From IMG/VR virus record IMGVR_UViG_3300044470_000117, positions 1 to 21,962 of that record: a DNA stretch of 21,962 bases; one strand, written 5' to 3'. The stretch comes from a virus. Shown piece by piece: positions 1 through 5,718 of this stretch (position 1 is the stretch's first letter; each line of letters starts with the position of its first letter). Both the position numbers and the translations under genes were made by a program. Below the pieces are notes generated by a model that saw only the letters and a program-made list of their open reading frames with translations, was not told where the DNA came from and searched no databases.

Positions 1-463
1 TATCCTGTAGGCCTCTCAGGTTCGCTGTGGCTTTGTTAAACCCATCTAAAACCGAGGATCGGGTGCTCCCGAGTTCGGTAGGTAGCCCTGAGTAGGTGTT
101 TTGATCTGAGCGTGGCAAATCGTTATCTATAAAAGTATAGCAAATATCGTGAAACGGGTGCTGCCAGAACTCGTCATAGTCTTTAGTTGTGTCGGGCGGG
201 TTATACCGTTCGCGCTTGAATCCGTCCAGCAGTGGACGATATCGCAGGTTTTTGTGGATATCTTTGGCTAGCCCAATGATGTACTCGAGGGTGTGTTTCA
301 TCAAAGCGCGGTTATGTTGGTGCTGTAGGTAGAGTTCAGTTACAGCATCCGGGACCAGGTCAGGCTGGTTAGACACGGCTTCCGACAGGGCATTTATAAT
401 AATCTGGTAATTAAGTTTCCACCATTGCGGAAGGGTCTTTGCTGGTATAATTTCGGTGTCCAT
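1..463 (-). CDS. Unidentified protein, N-terminal part (runs off the left window edge)
   Basis: A reading frame on the minus strand begins with ATG at 463-461 and stays open for 154 codons to the window edge, so only the N-terminus is seen. It opens MDTEIIPAKTLPQWWKL and is rich in charged and aromatic residues, with a predicted helical stretch around residues 38-75 (many His, Gln and Leu) and a PPDTTKDYDEFW segment. No signal peptide or membrane segment is visible. I do not recognise the family. No good ribosome binding site precedes the ATG. It is divergent from the sigma-like gene at 509 with only 45 bp between the start codons. Codon use looks like that of its neighbours and the frame has no stops, which supports a real gene. 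The product may belong to the packaging/head set, but that is a guess from position only. Confidence 0.7.
   Translation of the reverse strand, partial: MDTEIIPAKTLPQWWKLNYQIIINALSEAVSNQPDLVPDAVTELYLQHQHNRALMKHTLEYIIGLAKDIHKNLRYRPLLDGFKRERYNPPDTTKDYDEFWQHPFHDICYTFIDNDLPRSDQNTYSGLPTELGSTRSSVLDGFNKATANLRGLQD
443..451 (+). promoter_or_regulatory. Putative extended -10 promoter for the sigma-like gene
   Basis: TGGTATAAT is an exact extended -10 element (TG-n-TATAAT) and lies 58 bp upstream of the ATG at 509. No good -35 is present (the nearest, TTGCGG at 425-430, leaves only 15 bp), which is typical of extended -10 promoters. It overlaps the beginning of the divergent gene on the other strand. 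Confidence 0.4.
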
Positions 464-508
464 ACTTTAATAATAGTCAAAAATTATGTTATATTTAGTA
501 GAAGGCTT

Positions 509-985
509 ATGATTACCTACCAACCAGATCTCGATTCGTTTTATAAAGCCAACCATCAGGAACTGCTCGCCTGTTTCCAATCGTTGGGAGTTACTGACCG
601 CAATGAGCTCCACGATATGTCTCAGACGTTTTATGTGCAGCTTCCCGACATCATTAGGTTATACGATCCTGCCAAGCAAGTTAAGTTTTCCACTTATATT
701 TTCCAATGTGTCAAGAACTTGATTTGCGCTGTGCGGTGTAGCAGGCATGCCAGTCATGTTTACATCCAGTATAACGATGACATAGCCGACCGCGACTTAC
801 TGGCCGGGATCAGCTTGCGATTAGAGGATTTCAAATTATTTTGCAGGAGGACAGGGTCATTAGCAACTGAGCAGGTCATCAGTGAGGTCCAGTCGATGAT
901 GCAGGACCATAGGGGATTCACGGGTGTCAATTATTGTACCTATACAGAATATCGTGACAGGTTCCTTGCTGCCGAACGATTATAG
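509..985 (+). CDS. Small sigma-70 region 2-like protein, candidate phage transcription factor
   Basis: This 158-residue protein starts at ATG 509, chosen because AGAAGG at 500-505 is a ribosome binding site at suitable distance; a TTG 28 codons upstream has none. Around residues 33-75 it reads like sigma factor region 2.1-2.3: a helix ending in DIIRLYDPAKQVKFSTYIF followed by QCVKNLI, matching the family pattern of FDPxKGxKFSTYxxxxxRxxI. That part of sigma binds the RNA polymerase clamp and the -10 region. No region 4 helix-turn-helix is evident; the C-terminal 80 residues are unfamiliar. T4 gp55 shows that phages use such short sigma proteins for late transcription. Its stop overlaps the 3' end of the convergent portal gene by 6 bp. 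The assignment rests on one motif, so it could also be an unrelated helical protein. Confidence 0.5.
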   Translation: MITYQPDLDSFYKANHQELLACFQSLGVTDRNELHDMSQTFYVQLPDIIRLYDPAKQVKFSTYIFQCVKNLICAVRCSRHASHVYIQYNDDIADRDLLAGISLRLEDFKLFCRRTGSLATEQVISEVQSMMQDHRGFTGVNYCTYTEYRDRFLAAERL

Positions 986-3124
986 TTTTCTCATAGCACC
1001 CGGAGCAATTCCAGGCTGACAAAATTTCTGCACATCAATCTCGCCGTTTGGATCTATGCTGGCTAACAATCTGTCAAGACGATGATGGCTTACAATTGCG
1101 ACATTTCCGCCCTTGTGCTTGTTCAGGATATCCTGGACGGCGGATAATGATCGTTCTCGGAACTGATTAAAGCTTTCTCCCTTTGGTATTGGTTTGTCAG
1201 GAGTTGCCACATATTTTCCAATGAGTGCTTGTACGTCATCACTATCATGACCGGTGTAAACCCCCACGTCCCACGGTCTGAGCTCTTTCATTTTAGTCAC
1301 TTTAGCTCCGGAAGATTTACCGATAGCATCAGCTGTATCAGAGGCTCTTGACAAATCGCTTGTATAGATAGCGTCAAGTTTTGAATCTTTTAGCTGGCCT
1401 GCCACTCGTTTCGCATCTCCCAATCCTTTTTCGTTAAGTTTGGGGTTGCTCCAGCCGCGTATGACATGGTTAGCATTGAGGTCAGTCTCTCCGTGGCGGA
1501 CAAGGTATGCGTTTGTCCGAGTAGGCTTTTCAATATCTTGCTTGACATTCTCGGAGGATTCTTGTTTATCCATTTTAGGCTTGTCCTTTTGTTTAATACC
1601 TTCTTCAGCATATTGATACCCCTGAGCTTGTGCATGTAGTATAGCTGCCAACGTATCCTCATTGCTTGCAACATCCTTAGTTTCAATTCCAGCTTCCGTG
1701 ATAGCTCCAGATGTTGCAGAGGACATTCCGTCTGATCCTTGTTGCCCAACTTGCTGCATAGATTTTGTTCCGTCGTCTTCACGCGGCTCTTGTCCTTCAG
1801 GAATAGCCCCAGCGACATTTCCTTTGCTGCCAGTTGACAACGTTTGCACAGGTTGACCGATTTCAAACTCGTCGTCGTTGTATCCGTAGGTCCGCGAGAA
1901 ATAAGACTTTGTCAACTTGACTCCAAGCTTGGACATCATCAGGTCTATGTTGGCACGGTCAACTGTAGGAGGTTCTGATTTGTACAGTTTGAATTTAGGA
2001 AGCTTCTCGGTAGTGCCAAAGTCGTACCAGCACACCCATTCGATCAGTTGGTTCATGCTGGTTTCAATCATCCTGGCGTCTTCCTTGATGATGTCATCAC
2101 GGACTCCAGCAAGTGTTGTAGCTGCAGCAAAACTTCCGCCTTTGATTTCAGCGGACATATTATTGCCGAGGATGGCCATGTCTATCTCGCGGTCCATAAC
2201 ATCCATCCAGTCGACATAGTTTTGCACCGCTTTGGTGTCAGACATGTCAAGAGGTTTGATTTCAGTGTTCTTCGGATGTGCAACGATACCATTGGCAAAT
2301 GTCTGTTGCAGGACGTTTAACACTTCGTCAAGACGTTCTTTTTGCAAGCCGGATTCCAGCGAGACATCGATCCAGGGAGATCCATATTTCTCAACAAAAC
2401 GCATGCCGTATTCCAGGATCATGTGGCGGAACTTGACAGGCCAGTAGAGGGAGTTGAACAACGCTTCTCTTGATGCATGCGGATCATCATAACGGGGATG
2501 ATAGCGTGTGACAAGGAACTTGCGAGGCGGTAAACGTTCCCCCTGTACTTGCTCGACTTTAGTTTTCATGCGAATAGAATTGAGTTCGTCAAAGCCAAAC
2601 CATCTTGCAGCTTTTCCACGAAGGTCTGTTGGGATATATAATCCGTCTTTATTTTCCCAGATTACTTCAGTTACAGCGTAGCCATAAAACGGCGCTTGTA
2701 GCATCTCCGCTATAACTTCGTAAATGTTATACTGATCAAACATTTTCTCGATAGTTTTGAACATCCGCGATGGAGCTTCGTTTTGATCTATAGTCCATTT
2801 GAGCGACAGAGTGCCAGCTCGTCTATTTGCAAATGCCGCATGCACTCGTCCGTCTACAAGGAGTTGATCCATCTCCTCAATATTTTTACCGAGCGCAATA
2901 AGAATATCGGACTGAGTAGGTAGAAGTAAACTGGTTCTATAAAAATCCCATATAACGGCTCTGGTGGTAATTTCTGGCATGTATGGAATTTTGGACGTGA
3001 CCTGGTATCTCGGATCATTAGTAGTATCATCCGGATGAGAGAATGGATCGGGAGCCGGTGTGCTCTTGTTGGGTTGGACGTACGACGGCTCTGAGTGATC
3101 TAAATAACCCTTTTTCGCTGTCAT
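980..3124 (-). CDS. Portal protein (Mu gp29/DUF935-like) fused to a C-terminal histidine phosphatase domain
   Basis: The 714-residue product has two parts. Residues about 45-425 look like the DUF935 (Mu gp29) portal, the dodecameric ring through which DNA enters the head: ADGRVHAAF-like helix at 90-100, QAPFYGYAVTEVIW near 143-156, KYGSPWIDV at 246-254 and the acidic/glycine run around 310-350. After a Gln/Ser/Lys-rich linker (about 430-535), residues 537-714 form a phosphoglycerate mutase/histidine phosphatase domain: LVRHGET with catalytic Arg543 and His544, YTSDLSRASDTA with Arg593, the acidic Glu614 before RPWDVGVYTG, KGESFNQFRER, and VSHH with His680. All catalytic residues are in place, so activity is plausible. 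Mu gp29 is only about 510 residues, so the extra domain is the oddity. The start ATG overlaps the large-terminase stop by 4 bp (ATGA), indicating coupling. The 3' end overlaps the convergent sigma-like gene. Confidence 0.9.
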   Translation of the reverse strand: MTAKKGYLDHSEPSYVQPNKSTPAPDPFSHPDDTTNDPRYQVTSKIPYMPEITTRAVIWDFYRTSLLLPTQSDILIALGKNIEEMDQLLVDGRVHAAFANRRAGTLSLKWTIDQNEAPSRMFKTIEKMFDQYNIYEVIAEMLQAPFYGYAVTEVIWENKDGLYIPTDLRGKAARWFGFDELNSIRMKTKVEQVQGERLPPRKFLVTRYHPRYDDPHASREALFNSLYWPVKFRHMILEYGMRFVEKYGSPWIDVSLESGLQKERLDEVLNVLQQTFANGIVAHPKNTEIKPLDMSDTKAVQNYVDWMDVMDREIDMAILGNNMSAEIKGGSFAAATTLAGVRDDIIKEDARMIETSMNQLIEWVCWYDFGTTEKLPKFKLYKSEPPTVDRANIDLMMSKLGVKLTKSYFSRTYGYNDDEFEIGQPVQTLSTGSKGNVAGAIPEGQEPREDDGTKSMQQVGQQGSDGMSSATSGAITEAGIETKDVASNEDTLAAILHAQAQGYQYAEEGIKQKDKPKMDKQESSENVKQDIEKPTRTNAYLVRHGETDLNANHVIRGWSNPKLNEKGLGDAKRVAGQLKDSKLDAIYTSDLSRASDTADAIGKSSGAKVTKMKELRPWDVGVYTGHDSDDVQALIGKYVATPDKPIPKGESFNQFRERSLSAVQDILNKHKGGNVAIVSHHRLDRLLASIDPNGEIDVQKFCQPGIAPGAMRKL

Positions 3125-4584
3125 ATTTTATATCCTCTCATTGGTGAATGACCCGGAACAGAATAGCCTTGTAGTCTGTCGTCAAACGGCATGTAAGACG
3201 AGGCGTATCCCGGTATAGGTTTGTTTGGAATAATTTTCCTTGTTACAATCTTATCCGATTTTGCATCTGTCATCCTTGCCCAAAGTAAAGCTTGACTTAT
3301 TGTGTCAACCATGTCGTCGTTATTACCCAGAGGAAAAACTGTACACTGGTTAATCAATTCTTTGTTCCAAACTTCATTCAGTTTTAAGTGGACTCTTCCA
3401 CTTTGTAAATAGGTTGTGATAGATGTTGCCCGGTCCACCTTGTCACCTTGTGGATCAAATGGAGACACGGGCAATGTCTCCAGGTCATGTTGGAGGACTT
3501 GAATAAGCGACTGGCCAGATGCTTTATTTTCGATAACCACATTGTCTGGTTTGTAATTGGCTATATATTCCTTAACTTTTTCCACGAGTGTTGGGAAGTC
3601 AAGCCTACCATGCCAGCAGTCTACACACCAGAAATCTCCATCAAATAATTTGTACCACACGGTCAGAGCTGATTCGTCGTTAACAGTTTTTATTCCGAAC
3701 GCTGTGTCAATGCTTATAAATGTTTTCATTATCGTTTGCGGTTCGGGAAGTTTATCAGATGTTTTCCACCATTCCGGTTGAAAGATTTGTAGTTCTGATC
3801 TGTTCAGGAACTCTCCGTGTAACTCCTGGGCACGTAGGACTGGAGGCGTTTCGTCCTCTAACTCCTTTATTTGCTCAGGATTAAGAGTCGGATTCTCGTA
3901 GGAAGAATACTTAAATGATGCATGTTTATTCTGGTTGGGGTCTTGTCCAGCTTTGAACATCTTATAGTACTTGGATTCGCTACCGTCCTTGTCAACTGTG
4001 CCTCTGGGTGTGCCAATAAAAAAAGCCCGGGAATCTTTAAAGTCAAGTAACATGGGACTGAGATACTGTGACCACAAATCAGGTTGGTCAAACATTTGTA
4101 TGCCAGCTTCATTTACTACTATCATCCGATATCCACGACCTACAAGCAAATCAGGTCTGTCTGAGCTTCGAAATGTTATTGTACTGTTGGCTATAGTCAA
4201 CTCACGCTGTTGAGCGTTCCAGTGCCACACTTCAGGTCTAAGCTTATTTAGTATTGGTAAAAAGTAATCTTGATAATAGGATATGATTTGTCCGTAGGAT
4301 ACCTCGCACCATAATATTTTCCAGGACTGGTTTTGTTGACAGGATAAGTCTATACAAAACTGAGCTGCGCCAAATGTTTTCCCGGAACGTCTACCGCAGG
4401 ATGCTACAACATATTTTGCGGTAGTCTTCAGGAAAATATTTTCTTGGATCTCGGTATATGACAGCTCGAGAGGATTACCGTCCAGGGTTGCTGGAGCTCT
4501 CGGTATCATCGGATCCAAAACTGTCAAGGATGCTATTGATTTCGGAACCAGATTCGGTTCTTTCTTCAATTGTTTTTTTGTCAT
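3121..4584 (-). CDS. Terminase large subunit (DNA packaging ATPase/nuclease)
   Basis: This 487-residue protein has the full two-domain layout of large terminases. The ATPase domain has Walker A GRRSGKT at residues 64-70, Walker B MIVVNEA at 154-160 with Asp replaced by Asn158 and catalytic Glu159, and the coupling motif GTPRG at 191-195. The RNase H-like nuclease domain has acidic residues at expected places: Asp293 in SIDTAFG, Glu352 in VVIENKASG, and Asp424/Asp427 in NNDDMVDTI. It translocates phage DNA into the prohead through the portal and cuts it. The length is usual for the family. It lies 4 bp after the small-terminase stop and overlaps the portal start, so the three genes form a coupled leftward operon. 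The ATG has no strong ribosome binding site and probably depends on coupling. Confidence 0.96.
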   Translation of the reverse strand: MTKKQLKKEPNLVPKSIASLTVLDPMIPRAPATLDGNPLELSYTEIQENIFLKTTAKYVVASCGRRSGKTFGAAQFCIDLSCQQNQSWKILWCEVSYGQIISYYQDYFLPILNKLRPEVWHWNAQQRELTIANSTITFRSSDRPDLLVGRGYRMIVVNEAGIQMFDQPDLWSQYLSPMLLDFKDSRAFFIGTPRGTVDKDGSESKYYKMFKAGQDPNQNKHASFKYSSYENPTLNPEQIKELEDETPPVLRAQELHGEFLNRSELQIFQPEWWKTSDKLPEPQTIMKTFISIDTAFGIKTVNDESALTVWYKLFDGDFWCVDCWHGRLDFPTLVEKVKEYIANYKPDNVVIENKASGQSLIQVLQHDLETLPVSPFDPQGDKVDRATSITTYLQSGRVHLKLNEVWNKELINQCTVFPLGNNDDMVDTISQALLWARMTDAKSDKIVTRKIIPNKPIPGYASSYMPFDDRLQGYSVPGHSPMRGYKI

Positions 4585-4588
4585 CTAT

Positions 4589-4978
4589 TCACTCTATTTT
4601 TGCGGTAACTTCTTGTCCAACTTTATTCAATGTTTTTCTAATGACTTCCAGTTTTAACCCGCCGGTCATACTGAGTTGGTTTTGTTGTAGTTGGAATCTT
4701 TCCCCTTCTTTCCAACGTTCTCCGTCATAAGCTTTTAACCAGCGCCAAATCCAAAGATCGTCGCCTTTATCGATTTTTTCCTTTACTTTGCTTTCTACGT
4801 ACTCCCGGAAGGACACAATAAGGGTTTTTATGGCCGAATTAAACTCAGGATCATGGTCCATCCAGTTATGATATGTTTGCAAAACGATACCCGTTGCTCT
4901 ACAACTATTCGATATTTGTCCGAAATTTTTTTCGAATATCTCTAAAAAGGCTATTTTCTTCTTTTTTTCAATTGCCAT
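4589..4978 (-). CDS. Terminase small subunit-like DNA-binding protein
   Basis: The 129-residue protein starts with a lysine-rich stretch and then has FLEIFEKNFGQISNSCRATGIVLQTYHNWMDHDPEFNSAI split over residues 11-50, the helix-turn-helix pattern (N-x-S-x-x-C-x-x-x-G-I-x-x-x-T-Y-x-x-W-x-x-x-D-P-x-F) found in small terminases and phBC6A51-type DNA-binding proteins. The rest is helical and charged, with GDDLWIWRWLKAYDGERWKEG at 72-92, as in related small terminases where this region oligomerises. It should recognise the packaging site and recruit the large subunit encoded just downstream. The start is supported by AGGAG (+ strand 4985-4989) at good spacing. It is the first gene of the leftward operon and sits behind the divergent promoter region. 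Confidence 0.85.
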   Translation of the reverse strand: MAIEKKKKIAFLEIFEKNFGQISNSCRATGIVLQTYHNWMDHDPEFNSAIKTLIVSFREYVESKVKEKIDKGDDLWIWRWLKAYDGERWKEGERFQLQQNQLSMTGGLKLEVIRKTLNKVGQEVTAKIE

Positions 4979-4984
4979 AATGTT

Positions 4985-5014
4985 CTCCTGTACCTATCCC
5001 GCATCATCCGGGAT
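4985..5014 (-). promoter_or_regulatory. Leader hairpin next to the small-terminase ribosome binding site
   Basis: ATCCCG at 4996-5001 and CGGGAT at 5009-5014 are perfect inverted repeats around a 7-nt loop, with two more pairs beyond one mismatch. In the leftward mRNA this hairpin ends about 6 nt before the AGGAG of the small-terminase gene, so it could modulate translation or be a protein-binding site. No T-run follows, so it is not a standard terminator. Confidence 0.35.
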
Positions 5015-5058
5015 TGGTTAAAATGTATTCAAATTTGGATTTTTTTGGTCAAAAATTA

Positions 5059-5076
5059 TCCCAAAACGTTCCCAAA
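5059..5076. promoter_or_regulatory. Tandem TCCCAAA heptamers, possible operator
   Basis: TCCCAAA occurs at 5059-5065 and again at 5070-5076, an 11-bp phase that puts both on the same face of the helix. They lie just downstream of the inferred leftward start point. Such placement fits a binding site for a regulator, but nothing identifies the protein. Confidence 0.25.
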
Positions 5077-5087
5077 TGACTATTCTA

Positions 5088-5132
5088 ATACCATTATACT
5101 ATTTTTTCGGGCATTATTTAGTATAATGGTAT
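5088..5132. promoter_or_regulatory. Palindromic divergent promoter region (mirrored TATAAT boxes)
   Basis: Positions 5088-5101 and 5119-5132 are perfect 14-bp inverted repeats separated by 17 bp. Each arm contains TATAAT: on the plus strand at 5122-5127, reading toward the decoration gene, and on the minus strand at 5098-5093, reading toward the small terminase. Start points would fall near 5134 and 5086, giving leaders of about 30 and 110 nt. There is no TTGACA-like -35 at either side, so an activator or a phage sigma factor may be needed. The repeat could also be an operator overlapping both promoters, or a hairpin in RNA. It is the only sizeable gap between the two divergent operons. Confidence 0.55.
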
Positions 5133-5165
5133 GTTACGAGGATTTTAACCCCCGGAGTATCACCT

Positions 5166-5708
5166 ATGTCGTTTAATACTCAAAATAATTTTTCAATTTC
5201 CAGTCAGTGCGGCGAGGATCTCAGTCTCAACCAATTCCAATTTGTAACCCTAGCTTATGACAATACAATCTATGCAGCCCGTAACACCGACATCGCAAAC
5301 GGCGTTCTTACCGATGTCCCCTCGCTGGGTCCGCTTGGGCAATATTCCGGAACTGTGGTAACCGAAGGAATAACCAGGATCTGCGTTTTAAATGCTTACC
5401 CAATCGGCACTTTTTTAGTCCCTTATTTTGACGGGACAACTTATGGCGTAGGCGCATCAGTAGCTGATGCAGGATCACAAGATCAATACATCAGAGCCAG
5501 GACGTTACAGGCCTCTACCGCCGCATACGATGTTGTCGCTTGCGAGTTGCTTTACAATCCTTACGGGGACGCAACTATAGCAACGATGGTGTCAGTATCC
5601 GCAGCTGCCGGGCTTGGAATAACAGGCCCACATGTTTCCCCCACATCATACGTTTGGGCAAATTTGAATGGCGTGACTGGTGTATTTCAGTTTTACGCAA
5701 CAGCTTAA
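5166..5708 (+). CDS. Capsid decoration-like protein (DUF2190 type), copy 1
   Basis: The 180-residue protein is rich in small and beta-forming residues, and residues about 22-130 follow the pattern of phage head decoration proteins of the DUF2190 kind: QFQFVTLAYDNTIYAA, TEGITRICVLNAYPIGTFL, YIRARTLQASTAAYDVVACELL. It is a clear paralogue of the protein at 7650-8105, which shares QFRFVTL, VDGVTRVEVNTALPVGTIV and LQPSTAAGDVVACKLL. A 45-residue C-terminal extension (from about 136) containing GITGPH and NGVTGVFQFY is absent from the other copy. The start has GGAG at 5154-5157, 8 nt upstream. It is the first gene of the rightward structural operon. The exact role (decoration, head fibre, spike) is inferred from family and position. 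Confidence 0.7.
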   Translation: MSFNTQNNFSISSQCGEDLSLNQFQFVTLAYDNTIYAARNTDIANGVLTDVPSLGPLGQYSGTVVTEGITRICVLNAYPIGTFLVPYFDGTTYGVGASVADAGSQDQYIRARTLQASTAAYDVVACELLYNPYGDATIATMVSVSAAAGLGITGPHVSPTSYVWANLNGVTGVFQFYATA

Positions 5709-5718
5709 GGATTGACAG

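Noticed and set aside
1390-1866. Minus-strand frame of 158 codons within the portal linker
   Set aside because: It lies in another frame of the portal gene on the same strand, and the portal frame is continuous through the phosphatase domain with all catalytic motifs.
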